NCBI RefSeq assembly: GCF_004114935.1
Contig: NZ_CP022221.1
Span: 6,345,001 to 6,409,000 of the forward strand
From: Bradyrhizobium zhanjiangense
Lineage (GTDB): Bacteria; Pseudomonadota; Alphaproteobacteria; Rhizobiales; Xanthobacteraceae
Length of the DNA: 64,000 nt
Direction of reading: 5' to 3'
Part shown: positions 26,764 through 35,640 of the stretch, piece after piece
Numbering within the stretch: the stretch's first letter is position 1
Layout: each line of letters begins with the position of its first letter
Made by a program: the position numbers and the translations under genes
Notes under the pieces: model-generated
What the model saw: the letters and a program-made list of their open reading frames with translations, nothing else
Told to the model about the DNA's origin: nothing
Database searches by the model: none

Positions 26764-27130
26764 GAACCAAACTCCGTGGCCGCATCGTCATGCCGGATGG
26801 CGCATCCGGCCTTCATCCGCCCGGCTAACGCATGAGGGTTCCAAACGTTCAATGTCCTTGCGGCCAGCGCCCCCTCACGGGCCTGGACAGTCCGGCCTTT
26901 CGGTTTACTTCTTCATTTTGCCACACACGCTTAAGGCGGAGATCATCCGGCGGGCCTGGCAGGTCCGTTGCGGGCCAGAAGCGGACTAGTTTAATGCTCT
27001 GCATTTCGAGGTTGCGGCGCCAGCGGACGTTTAAGCCGATATGATCTAGCCGCAAAGGAAGACCGACTCGACTTGGCCACGCGCTTTCCAATAGGCTCCT
27101 GCTTTCCAACTACAACTAGCGGGCAGCGAA
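26764..27130. other. Intergenic region with a REP-like hairpin and degenerate repeats
   Basis: No gene seen. A hairpin GCCGGATG-GCG-CATCCGGC at 26792-26810 has a perfect 8-bp stem. Further right, the words GGGCCAGAAGCGGACT near 26976 and CAGCGGACG near 27022 match a motif that recurs in the intergenic DNA of this region. Confidence 0.5.
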
Positions 27131-27322
27131 ATGGCTGAAAGAATCGATGTCGAGGTTACCGGCAAATCGCAGTTTGAAGTCGCCTACGACATGGCGAGAT
27201 TCATTCTCATCAATATGGAAGGTCGTCAGGTGAAAAGCATAAAGCGGCAAGAGTTCTTGCATTTGGTAGCTGATTGCATCGAGGCCTTGCGCGGCATCAA
27301 GGCCAAGGAGATCATCAGCTAA
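27131..27322 (+). CDS. Small hypothetical protein
   Basis: A 63-residue open frame (MAERIDVEVTGKSQFEVAYDMARFILINMEG...) of amphipathic, well-balanced composition ending KAKEIIS. I do not recognise a family. It is lower in GC than the surrounding cob genes. The upstream AGCGAA is only a weak ribosome binding site. The sequence looks protein-like in this frame only, so it is probably real. Confidence 0.55.
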   Translation: MAERIDVEVTGKSQFEVAYDMARFILINMEGRQVKSIKRQEFLHLVADCIEALRGIKAKEIIS

Positions 27323-27796
27323 AGGCTTGCACTCCTGCAGCGACCGTCCACCCGCATTCTGCAAGGCCCGCCGCAAAATTTCGTGGGAGGTCTTGGAGAG
27401 CGCGCTTTCGACCAAGACAGCTATGGGTCAAAGGCTGCCCGATAGCTGCGCATGACGTTGATCGGTTCACTTCCCGGAAGCGGACCTTCCGACGCTCTGA
27501 GCGAAGTTTCGAGATGGGCCAGATGCGGACTCTTGTCTTTGAGTCTTGCACCGCTGGCCTCAAGCCGTTTGTTGATCCTTCAAACCTATCTGTGCTACGC
27601 TCAAACATCATGATGATCCGCACGTCCGATATCGTCTCGGTCTTCTTCCTCAGCCGTTAACAGCGGCGCCTGCTTCGAGCGGGTGGAACACAAGAGCGTG
27701 CTGGGCAACTGCCTGGCCGCCCATCCCACATTTCTGGACCAATGAGCCGCACCCAACGTCGCATCACGCGGCGACAGGTGACCAGCCTATAACGAT
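27323..27796. other. Intergenic region, no gene seen
   Basis: About 470 bases with only short open frames of biased composition. Words such as GGGCCAGATGCGGACT near 27518 match the degenerate repeat motif seen elsewhere in the accessory region. Confidence 0.5.
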
Positions 27797-28618
27797 ATGA
27801 GGATATTCATGCCTGCTGATGAACATGAGTCGATGCGCGCACTCAGCGATGATCAGATACAGCAATTCATTCGCGACGGATTCGTTCGCATCGACCGGGC
27901 GTTTCCGCGCGAGCTTGCCGACGAAGCCCGCACCATCCTGTGGCGCGATACTGGCTGCGATCCTCACAATCAGGCGACCTGGACAAAACCGGTCATCCGG
28001 CTTTCCGGCTACAAGGACGCGCCGTTCCTGAAGGCGGAGCGTACGCCGGTGCTGCACGCCGCGTTCGATCAGATCGTCGGCGAGGGCCGCTGGCGCCTGG
28101 GCTCGCTGGGCTTCGGGGGCACGTTTGTCGTACGCTTCCCCCATCCGGATGAGCCCGGAGACGACGGTTGGCACATCGATACGAGCTTTTCCCCCGATGG
28201 CGGCGATCCGAATGAGCGGCGCGCGAATGTGAGGTCGCGCGGCCGCGCCCTGTTGATGCTGTTCCTGTTCTCCGACGTTGGCCCCCGCGACGCCCCAACG
28301 CGGATAAGGGTGGGATCGCACATCGACATGGCACGCTTCCTCGCGCCAGCAGGCGAGGCTGGGATGTCACAAACGGAAATAGCGCAGGGTTGGATGGGAG
28401 CCGAGCGGCCCGAGGCGCTGGCGACCGGTGAAGCCGGCACTGTCTACCTGTGCCATCCGTTCCTCGTGCACGCCGGGCAGCGCCACCAAGGGACGGCGCC
28501 GCGGTTCATGGCCCAGCCGCCGCTGCATCCCGCGGAACCCATTCGGCTCGAGCGGGTCGACGACAATTATTCACCAGTTGAGATCGCGATTCGGCAAGCT
28601 CTTCAAGGGGCGGCTTAG
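27797..28618 (+). CDS. Phytanoyl-CoA dioxygenase-like Fe(II)/2-oxoglutarate oxygenase
   Basis: A 273-residue enzyme with the double-stranded beta-helix iron site: His126 and Asp128 in WHIDTSF, and distal His225 in CHPFLVHAGQRHQG. An early segment, LSDDQIQQFIRDGFVRIDRAF, is the typical PhyH N-terminus. The substrate is unknown. The start could be 27797 or, better placed behind GAGGATATTC, the ATG at 27809. Confidence 0.83.
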   Translation: MRIFMPADEHESMRALSDDQIQQFIRDGFVRIDRAFPRELADEARTILWRDTGCDPHNQATWTKPVIRLSGYKDAPFLKAERTPVLHAAFDQIVGEGRWRLGSLGFGGTFVVRFPHPDEPGDDGWHIDTSFSPDGGDPNERRANVRSRGRALLMLFLFSDVGPRDAPTRIRVGSHIDMARFLAPAGEAGMSQTEIAQGWMGAERPEALATGEAGTVYLCHPFLVHAGQRHQGTAPRFMAQPPLHPAEPIRLERVDDNYSPVEIAIRQALQGAA

Positions 28619-28742
28619 CGGAACAACTCCGACCGGTCCCGAGGCGTCGGCCAAGCGGCCAAAAATCCAATAGATCGTTGATAGGCGACTCGCCACTGGT
28701 ACGAACTTCTTGAGGTTCGCACCAGTACGCGAGCAAAGGGCG

Positions 28743-28910
28743 AGGTCCGTTCTGGGTCACAATATGACCTTCCGCGGGCGGGCTGCGTGTCCGCATTGTC
28801 TGCAAAAGCAGGCATCCGATTTTGTCAGTGCATGCCGCCCGGAGCACCTGCGCGCTAACAAGCGCGCAAGCGGTGAAGTCTAAAGCGCACTCAACCCTGG
28901 CAGCTTGCGC
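28743..28910. repeat. Long direct repeat, copy 1, with amidase 3' remnant
   Basis: About 168 bases that recur at about 36680-36850 with roughly 90 percent identity by eye, sharing blocks such as TGACCTTCCGCGGGCGG, TTTTGTCAGTGCATGCCG and AAGTCTAAAGCGCACTCAAC. The right end, read on the minus strand, encodes RKLPGLSAL-stop, almost the same as the end of the amidase at 36818 (RKPPPGLSAL-stop). Here no amidase body follows, so this copy is a leftover of a duplicated or moved amidase locus. Confidence 0.8.
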
Positions 28911-28958
28911 GGTCTCCGGCAGGCAGCCGACATGGCGGCGGCCCTTTTCAGCTGAGGG
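28910..28958. repeat. Short direct repeat, copy 1
   Basis: The segment GGTCTCC-GCAG-CAGCCGACATGGCGGCGG...TTCAGCT-AGG is repeated at 30708-30763 with small changes and an insertion of about 7 bases. It follows directly after the long repeat copy and contributes to about 410 bases (28619-29031) without a gene. Confidence 0.6.
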
Positions 28959-29031
28959 CCCAACAGCCGACATCGACCACGTAGCAGGAGACCGCCCGAG
29001 GGCGGTCTCGCATTTGGCCGAAGGCGCTCCG

Positions 29032-29343
29032 TCAAAGATCGACTTGGACGGCAACATTGGAGCGCACCCAATCCGATTGCCCGGCCTTCAGCCGCTTGGC
29101 TTGAAATTCAACGAAGGCCGGATCGGCGCCCAGTGACGCCAAGGTACGCCCATAAGCTTCTACACTATCGAAGCGAGCGACGAAGGCATAGTTCCCGATC
29201 TCGCCGCCGATCACGGACCAATAGCTGACATCGGCCCCGTGTTTCCTCCAAAGTGACGCGCCGTCCTTTGCCAGCTGTAAGACGGTTGCAAGATCACTAC
29301 CGGGTCTTGGATGCGAAACGAACTGCATAATGACTGCAGGCAT
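29032..29343 (-). CDS. Dimeric alpha/beta-barrel (NIPSNAP-like) protein
   Basis: A 103-residue protein starting MPAVIMQFVSHPRPGSDL behind a strong ribosome binding site (GGAGGGG, 4 bases before the ATG). Composition and the pattern SYWSVIGGEIGNYAFVARFDSVEAYG resemble small ferredoxin-like-fold monooxygenase/NIPSNAP proteins. The function is unknown. The longer upstream frame is rejected because of the strong site at 29343. Confidence 0.7.
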   Translation of the reverse strand: MPAVIMQFVSHPRPGSDLATVLQLAKDGASLWRKHGADVSYWSVIGGEIGNYAFVARFDSVEAYGRTLASLGADPAFVEFQAKRLKAGQSDWVRSNVAVQVDL

Positions 29344-29512
29344 TTTCCCCTCCGATGAGCAATGATGGCGCCAAACAACCGGGTTGGTCATTTGGCTAGA
29401 GGAGAATTCCAAAGAGTGCAGCCTCAAGCTTGATCTGGATCAATTCCATTGCTGCGGTCTGGCGGCAGCCTGACCGTTCTGCGCTGAAGGTCGGCATGCA
29501 AGGAGATCGGTC

Positions 29513-30555
29513 ATGATGGTGCAGCGCAACCGAGTTGTTCAGGTCAGCCGCTTCGGTGATCCCGAGAGGTTGGAGGTGGTGGACGCTCCCCTGCCGACCG
29601 CCGGTCCGGGCGAGGTGCGCGTTCGCGTACTCGCGTCGAGCCTCAACTACACCGAGGTGTTGATCAGGCGCCATCTATATCCGCAAACGATGCGCCTCCG
29701 GCCGCCGTTCGTACTGGGCTACGACGTGGTGGGGGCAATCGATCAGCTCGGCAAAGGCGTGCACGACTTTCAGATTGGCGATCGCGTAGCCGACATGACG
29801 GTGGTCGGGTCAAACGCCGACTATCGCACGCTTCGGGCGAGCAACGTGGCCCGCGTGCCGGTGGATGTGGACGCGGCTGAAGCGGCTGCGCTGATCCTGA
29901 GCTGGACGACTGCACACCAGCTTCTGCACCGCGCAGCCAAGGTCCAGCGGGGCCAACGTGTGCTCGTGCACGGGGCTGCCGGCGCGGTTGGCCAGGCGCT
30001 GCTCGTGCTTGGGGGACTGGCCGGCCTCGAGCTATGGGGCACTGTACGCCGCGAGCACATGACGCTCGTCCAAGACCTCGGGGCAACGCCGATCGATTAC
30101 CAGCATGAGGACTTCACGCGGGTTGTGCCGGGTGGGTTCGACGTCATCGTCGACGGCGTTGGCGAAGACGGCTATCGCCGCTCATACGCAGCGCTCAAAC
30201 CGGGTGGCCTGCTCTGTGCCATCGGCTTTCCGCGAGCGTGCAGGCACAGCGTCGAATGCTGCCTATCTTGATGGAGATCGCGCGCCTCTACCTGTGGAGA
30301 CTGTTGCCCGGCGGCAAGCGAGCCCGCTTTTACTCGGTAAATGCCATGCGGGCGCGACATCCTGCTTGGTTCAAGGAGGACTTGGAGCAACTGTTCGAGC
30401 TTCTGGCAACTGGCGCCATCCGGCCGCGCATCGCCGAGCGGATCTCGTTCAAGGAGGTCGCCGATGCTCACCGTCGCCTCGAGGCTGGCGGTCTTGAAGG
30501 CAAGCTCGTTCTTTGCCCGGATCTCTCCTCGCGACGCAGCCAGCGCGCTGCCTGA
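29513..30555 (+). pseudogene. Zinc-independent quinone oxidoreductase (MDR family), frameshifted
   Basis: Residues from 29513 (AAGGAGATCGG ribosome binding site) encode the N-terminal GroES-like half and NADPH fold of a medium-chain reductase: LNYTEVLIRR, PFVLGYDVVGAIDQLG, VHGAAGAVGQALL, then FDVIVDGVGEDGYR. At about 30227-30229 the frame changes: the sequence reads GGCTTTCCG where one extra T would continue smoothly into SASVQAQRRMLPILMEIARL in the next frame, which runs to 30555 and supplies the expected C-terminus (VADAHRRLEAGGLEGKLVL). A single base loss in a T run therefore splits one gene. It may be a true mutation or a sequencing error. Confidence 0.8.
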
Positions 30556-30707
30556 GGCGGCGCGCCGGCACGTTACATCCGCATTTGCGCTCATGAGACA
30601 CGAAAGAAGGCCGCAGCGGTGCAAGGTCGATTTGCAGCCCTCTGGCTGCCGCAAATATTTTCGCTTCGGGTCATGAGCGGCGGTCACCGCAACTTTCGTG
30701 CAACGTC

Positions 30708-30763
30708 CGGTCTCCCGCAGACAGCCGACATGGCGGCGGCTCGTTCATTGTTCAGCTCAGGCC
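30708..30763. repeat. Short direct repeat, copy 2
   Basis: Second copy of the segment at 28910-28958, sharing CAGCCGACATGGCGGCGG. It lies in the 284-base gap between the frameshifted oxidoreductase and the secreted hydrolase gene. Just before it, CTTCGGGTCATGAGCGG at 30664 resembles CTTCGGGTCACGAGCGG at 35390. Confidence 0.6.
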
Positions 30764-30839
30764 ATTAGCGGAAGGCGTTTTCTCGACGTCCCAAACTCGG
30801 TCGTCAAAGCAATCCAATAGGCTGTGCATCTCTGTGTGA

Positions 30840-31727
30840 TCAGTTCTGCGCCTTCTTGGCCTCGTTCAACACGCTGATGATCGCCTTGATGGTGCCTTCC
30901 GCAGCCGCGGCATTGTATCCGACATGGTAGCCATGGAATACGTGAATCGGCTCGTGGTCTTCGAAGCTGTGGTTCGCCTCCTTCCACAGCACCGACTTCA
31001 CTGGGATTGAACGCTTGCTCTCGGCCATCTGACCGCAGAGGACGGGACTGGTGGCCTCGTCCTTCTCTGCCAGGAAGAGGTGCACCGGAGCGTAGAACTC
31101 GACGCTCTTCATCAAATAACAGGACGGCTGCATCGCGAAGCCGCCCGCGAACATGTGCTCATGGAGGTCGCCGATCGCACGGTTCATGATAATCAAAGTC
31201 GTGGTCGCGCCGTTGCTCCGGCCGAGGACGTAAACTTGCTTGGGATCGGCGATCTTCTGCCCGATGAGCCAATCCAGAGCCGCATACGCATCATCGGCCC
31301 GGCGCCGTGCCCAGGTCAGTTGGCTGGGATCCGCGCAGACGCCGTCGGGTCCCAAGCCCCGGCTGCCGAAGCTGTCAAGCAGCAGGACACCGTAACCCGC
31401 TCCGACCAATCTGCCGCCGTAGTCGCGTCCCCATTTCTTCTCGACCCGGCCGAACCCGTCGCAGCCGTGCAGCATGATCACGAAGGGGATCAGACCCTTG
31501 GCACCTTGCGGCCGCATCATGTCGGCCTGCAGTTCGCCCTCGGCCTTCACCTTGCGCTTCTCCTCGATGGTGCCGTCCATAAAATTCTTCGTCCAGCCGT
31601 CGATGTAGTCGTTGCCGGGAATCCAAGGGGAAGACTGCGCTGAGGTATGCCAAGGTATCTTGACCATCTCAGCATGTGCAGACGAGAACGACAAAACAAC
31701 GACCATTGAGAAAATGATCTGCCTCAT
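30840..31727 (-). CDS. Secreted dienelactone-hydrolase-like alpha/beta hydrolase
   Basis: A 295-residue hydrolase with a signal peptide at 1-19 (ending AHA). It has the oxyanion motif MLHGCDGFG at 85-93, a possible nucleophile Ser171 in GRSNGATT, and a C-terminal His in EANHSFED. Several cysteines (88, 131 and others) may pair in the periplasm. The family is DLH-like; the substrate is unknown. No neighbours share its orientation closely. Confidence 0.8.
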   Translation of the reverse strand: MRQIIFSMVVVLSFSSAHAEMVKIPWHTSAQSSPWIPGNDYIDGWTKNFMDGTIEEKRKVKAEGELQADMMRPQGAKGLIPFVIMLHGCDGFGRVEKKWGRDYGGRLVGAGYGVLLLDSFGSRGLGPDGVCADPSQLTWARRRADDAYAALDWLIGQKIADPKQVYVLGRSNGATTTLIIMNRAIGDLHEHMFAGGFAMQPSCYLMKSVEFYAPVHLFLAEKDEATSPVLCGQMAESKRSIPVKSVLWKEANHSFEDHEPIHVFHGYHVGYNAAAAEGTIKAIISVLNEAKKAQN

Positions 31728-31936
31728 CGGAAAATTGCGCCTTTGCTTCCCTGATTCTAGTGAACACTATATCCGAGCTAGGGAGCGCTAGTATCGTTCG
31801 TTCGCGCCGCGCATGTCCGCATTGGGCCAAAAGCCGGAGATAGATTGGTGCCGCGACAATTTCTGCTACGGGGCAACGAGCCGGATGGCGATGCCGTCGA
31901 GGCCAAGCAGGACGGACTATTAATGCTGCAACTCGC

Positions 31937-32791
31937 CTAGGTCGTATCTTGAATGCCCGCGCGTGGGAGAGCGCCAGGTGCAGCTATTCCACTCGTCGCG
32001 AGCTGCCTGACGCTGGCTTCAATCGAGACTAGCAAGAATAGAAACATGATGAAGATGAAATAAGAGAAGGCTCCAGCAGCGACATAGAGCGCTATCGGGA
32101 TTGTCAGCCTCAACGCCGCACGCTGCACTCTTTCGGCTTGCAAGTCTTGGCCGACCTGTTGAAGTTCGTTTTGAAGCTTGTTGAAGAACCACACAAGAAA
32201 ATACGGCGCACGTGAGGGCGGTGTTGATGCCGTGAACCTATCGATACCGGCGGTATTCGCTTTGTCTTTGTTGGCGGCGGCTATTGAGGGCGCTCGATAA
32301 TCAAGCCGTTTTGCGTAGTCGTAAAGCAGAGAAAGCCATAGGACGTTGATGTTGCTCTCATTGGACGCAGAACTTCGATCGAGATCGCGATTCCAACCAA
32401 ACTGGATGCTGTTGCTTCCGTAGAGCCAGTCCGAAAACTGGTTTGAACTTTCAAAACTCGCGCCTAGCGATCGGGTCAGGAACGTATTGAATTGCTGGAA
32501 TAGCTCGTTTTGTGAAGGTTTGCTCAGCTGGTACGCGACGTGATCAGGCGTCTCGGCTTCCTTGGCGATAGCCGAATCGGCCCCAAAGGCTTCCTTGATC
32601 AGCTTCGCCGGATCGACCGCATTGCGTAATCGCGCGATCGAACCCGGGATATTGGGTTGGGGCTCGGGCGCGAATTGGGCGTAAAGCGCATAGACAACAG
32701 CCAGCACCGCGGCCAGAAACGAAATAAAAGCGGTGGTGACAACGGTCCCTCTTAGCAAGCGAACAAAAAACGACTCTGTCGGCGTCAGCAT
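31937..32791 (-). CDS. Hypothetical two-helix membrane protein, partner of the LprI-domain protein
   Basis: A 284-residue protein I do not recognise. A hydrophobic helix lies at about 15-42 (VVTTAFISFLAAVLAVVYAL) and another at about 235-262 (IPIALYVAAGAFSYFIFIMF), leaving about 190 residues between them, probably periplasmic, rich in Asn/Ser with a WLYGSNSIQFGWNRD segment. It begins 3 bases after the stop of the secreted LprI-domain gene, so the two are one unit. The likely job is to anchor or work with that protein in the envelope; this is inference. Confidence 0.72.
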   Translation of the reverse strand: MLTPTESFFVRLLRGTVVTTAFISFLAAVLAVVYALYAQFAPEPQPNIPGSIARLRNAVDPAKLIKEAFGADSAIAKEAETPDHVAYQLSKPSQNELFQQFNTFLTRSLGASFESSNQFSDWLYGSNSIQFGWNRDLDRSSASNESNINVLWLSLLYDYAKRLDYRAPSIAAANKDKANTAGIDRFTASTPPSRAPYFLVWFFNKLQNELQQVGQDLQAERVQRAALRLTIPIALYVAAGAFSYFIFIMFLFLLVSIEASVRQLATSGIAAPGALPRAGIQDTT

Positions 32792-32794
32792 GAT

Positions 32795-34666
32795 TCACTT
32801 CTCATTCAAACGAATACCCGACCTGCCGAGCTTGGATTGGCGCTCCTTGAAGTCGTCGTAACTTTCGGCCGTGTCAAAGCCGTGCGCCCTCGCGTCAGCA
32901 AGCCGATCCAGCTTGTTTGCGTCGTAAATGCTGTTGAGCTGGCTCAAGGCCTGCTTGAGAGCCTTGACGTCGGCCTCCGCGAGCGCGTTATTAACGGAGC
33001 TCAGAGCTGCCTTGATATCGTGGACGAGCGGCGCGTCAAAGTTGATGGTGTCCAGCCGAGCTTTAATGATAGCGACCGCTCGCGTGGCAATCTCCGATGT
33101 CTGACGGAATTCGGCAGCTTCCGAGAAGACTGCGTCCTCGGCATCGCATTCACGCAAGAGTCCTTTGAGTGCATCGGCGTCCATTTGGTCGTTAACGGTT
33201 GCCAATCTCGCCGCGATTATATCGAGCCTGACCTTGAAGGCCTCGTTGGGAAGGCCTTTTCGCTGGCTCGTGATTCGATCGAGCCCGGCTTTGATGCGCA
33301 AACGCGTCTGTTCTGCCGTGATCGGCCCGTTGGCCGCGAGGGGAGCAGCGGGATGTGCCTCGGCCGTTGAAGGAATTGATGAAGGATCTCGGGGCGACAC
33401 CGCGTCAGGCGTTACGTTTGTCGACGCAGCAGGCGCCGATACCGGCGGCCTGGGGCTCATGTCGGCCGGGACGGTAGCGTCCGGCTGCATGAAGCGAGAC
33501 GCATCGATTGCGAGGAATTGGAGCGTGCCGATGCCATGGTCGTTCCAACTCGCCGCCCAAACATACCCGGCGCCGCCGAGCAACCGATAGATAGGCAGAC
33601 CCATACCGGCCGAACGTTGCAGGTTCCCGATGTGGTCGATCATGAAGCCGACGCGCACGCTCCTTCCATCGGCAAGGGCCCTCGTGGTCGCCGCGTCAAC
33701 CGGCTCAAGACTGACGTCGCCCCAGCTCACAATCATGCCATTAGGCACGTCCGATTTCGCTGGCATGGGTATGACGCGCGCTGGGTTACCGAACTTTTTG
33801 CTGCGGGTCTCGACATCGCTCTTGGCCTCATTGGCATCGAAAAAGGCGGGCTCCAGGAATCGGTTGATATAAACCGCCGTTCCGTCCGCCCCGTGCAGGA
33901 TGGTATTTGAAGACGTATACGCGCCTCGCGCCTCCTGCATTTGGCGCCGCTTCTGACAGAAGAAAAACCCGCCGAACTGGTCGCTTGGCCGGCATTGATA
34001 CTCCCGGTAGGCCGCGGATTCGAAAACTACCCTGTTACCCAAGGCAAGTCCGTCCACGACGTATTCGGGATGGGCCGCGGCTATCGCCGGTCCCACATTA
34101 TTGGGCGCGCCTAGCCTCTGATAATCCTTTATGACCTCGATTTGCACTCGTTTGATGCACGCGATATCGGGACCGCACGATCGGCGCGCGCGGAGGGACC
34201 GGTCGCGGGTGGCACGCGCCGCTTGCTCGCCGCCATGGTCGCGCACGTAGCCATAGGCGGCAACAACGTGCCCATCCAGCTGCGACAGTTCGGGGTTCGA
34301 ACAGATCGCAAATTCATCGGCATAGCTCGCTTTAGTGCAATCGAAACTTGGACCCGCCCTCACCATTTGCTGCGGTCCGCGGCTACGGCATCCCGATCGC
34401 GCATCCAACATCCGCGGATCGGCTGGACCGATGCCCTGCTGAATAGCGGAGTTCAGGGAAAAGCCTTCTTGCCTCAGATTTTTATCAACGCAGGCAATTT
34501 CATCGGCTGGGAGCTTCTGCCAGGCGGACAGTGTTGCCGACACGATGCCGGACCTGATGAGGCCGCCGAACAGATTGACCATATCGTTGGCGTTTTGGGC
34601 TGTCGCGCTTCCCCCGATCAGAAAGAAAACTACCGACGCCCAACGGACGCCCCTACCGCGAAACAT
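32795..34666 (-). CDS. Secreted multi-domain protein with LprI-like domain
   Basis: A 623-residue exported protein. Residues 1-23 form a signal peptide. Residues 25-95 form a helical segment with AWQKLPADEIACVDKNL. Residues 108-187 resemble the LprI/DUF1311 lysozyme-inhibitor family, with Cys110, Cys122, Cys164 and Cys170 placed for two disulfides (FDCTKASYADEFAICSNPEL). Residues 190-390 look beta-rich, 395-450 are a Pro/Ala/Ser/Thr linker, and 450-623 are helical, possibly coiled. No known protein of this full architecture comes to mind. It is coupled to the membrane protein that follows. Confidence 0.75.
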   Translation of the reverse strand: MFRGRGVRWASVVFFLIGGSATAQNANDMVNLFGGLIRSGIVSATLSAWQKLPADEIACVDKNLRQEGFSLNSAIQQGIGPADPRMLDARSGCRSRGPQQMVRAGPSFDCTKASYADEFAICSNPELSQLDGHVVAAYGYVRDHGGEQAARATRDRSLRARRSCGPDIACIKRVQIEVIKDYQRLGAPNNVGPAIAAAHPEYVVDGLALGNRVVFESAAYREYQCRPSDQFGGFFFCQKRRQMQEARGAYTSSNTILHGADGTAVYINRFLEPAFFDANEAKSDVETRSKKFGNPARVIPMPAKSDVPNGMIVSWGDVSLEPVDAATTRALADGRSVRVGFMIDHIGNLQRSAGMGLPIYRLLGGAGYVWAASWNDHGIGTLQFLAIDASRFMQPDATVPADMSPRPPVSAPAASTNVTPDAVSPRDPSSIPSTAEAHPAAPLAANGPITAEQTRLRIKAGLDRITSQRKGLPNEAFKVRLDIIAARLATVNDQMDADALKGLLRECDAEDAVFSEAAEFRQTSEIATRAVAIIKARLDTINFDAPLVHDIKAALSSVNNALAEADVKALKQALSQLNSIYDANKLDRLADARAHGFDTAESYDDFKERQSKLGRSGIRLNEK

Positions 34667-35027
34667 AGACTCAGCCCGCTCCGATCAACTACACCGAGTG
34701 TAAGCCGGGCGATCGGTCAAAGGCAATTTTACATCAATTGCTGCAACGCAAAACATCAGACTATGCTTTCTCAGAAATTTGTCCCGGGGTAGCTGAATTT
34801 GGGTCCCCGAATGGGTAGCAGAGCAAGCAGGATCCTTTGCCGCAAAATCCTTCGAGTCGTTGATCCTGGCTTGCTGCAGCATCCGCGCACAGGGTCGATG
34901 TCTGCTCCAGCCCCGCGAGCGGACGGAATAGTCCCGAGTAGGCGTGTCGGCGATGGGCCATAAGCCGGCATAGTCGAAAAAGCCGCCAACTAAGTGGCGT
35001 CAAACCCCTCCGTGTCCCTGGCTCCTC
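34667..35027. other. Intergenic region with degenerate repeats, no gene seen
   Basis: About 360 bases. Words such as GATGGGCCATAAGCCGGCAT near 34950 belong to the same degenerate 'gggcc-n-aagccgga' motif seen near 31815. The short frames here have no ribosome binding site or recognisable content. Confidence 0.5.
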
Positions 35028-35279
35028 CTACCGCCCGGAGTGTTGTTGGAGGTTTGCCTGAATCCTGGCAAGGCGTTCTTGTTCGGCTGCGCGGAATTGA
35101 TCGAATGGGACAGGTTCGCGCGGCGCTAGCTGCTTCAGGATTGCGATCCAGATAGCGGCGATTAGCGGGGAAACAGCCAGCGCTAGCAGGAACCAGCCGA
35201 GACCCGACCGATCACGACTGACGTGCGCGAAAACCCCGACAGCGAGGCATAGCCCCAAATAAAGCAACACAAGCTCCAT
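35028..35279 (-). CDS. Small two-helix membrane protein
   Basis: An 83-residue protein with hydrophobic helices at about 1-18 (MELVLLYLGLCLAVGVFAHV) and 24-46, then a charged, helical C-terminal tail (FRAAEQERLARIQANL). A GGAGG site lies 7 bases before the ATG at 35279, which decides this start over one 30 bases upstream. The family is not recognised; such phage-shock-like or membrane-scaffold microproteins are common but unassigned. Confidence 0.65.
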   Translation of the reverse strand: MELVLLYLGLCLAVGVFAHVSRDRSGLGWFLLALAVSPLIAAIWIAILKQLAPREPVPFDQFRAAEQERLARIQANLQQHSGR

Positions 35280-35309
35280 GGCGATACCTCCACCAAGGAA
35301 GGAGGCCAC

Positions 35310-35640
35310 ATCGTATTGCTCAAACGGCTAGCTGAACAGGGGCCAGTCTCGCACCTAGCCGCAATTTCCTTCCAAACCCACGACTTCGCCTTCGGGTCAC
35401 GAGCGGAGATTTGGGCCCGTGCCGATCACGTCGGGATCACCTCTGACAGCCGACATCGAGCAAGTTTCGTGGGCGGTCGAGAAGAGCCATGAGCGGACAT
35501 CAGCGAACTTCCCGAAAGCGGACGCATTGTCGATTGCGGGGGGACGTGGGTCTGGCTTTGCCAAGGGACATAGCGCCCCGGCAGTTGGTGTCACGGTTGC
35601 GCGCAGACGCATTCAATCTTGCCGGAAGGAGGGTAGCGAG
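35310..35640. other. Leader region of SDR gene with degenerate repeat words
   Basis: No gene seen in about 330 bases. It contains GAGCGGACATCAGCGAACTT and GAAAGCGGACGCATTG near 35491-35530, words of the dispersed repeat family. It ends with the AAGGAGGG ribosome binding site of the next gene. An open frame does run through it into the SDR gene but has no start signal. Confidence 0.5.

Noticed and set aside
26792..26810. Hairpin resembling enterobacterial REP sequences
   Set aside because: The GCCGGATG/CATCCGGC stem looks like an E. coli REP stem but a single copy in unrelated high-GC DNA is likely coincidence; kept only as a hairpin within the gap entry.
30172..30687. 171-codon minus-strand open frame
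   Set aside because: Antisense to the C-terminal half of the frameshifted oxidoreductase, which has clear family similarity.
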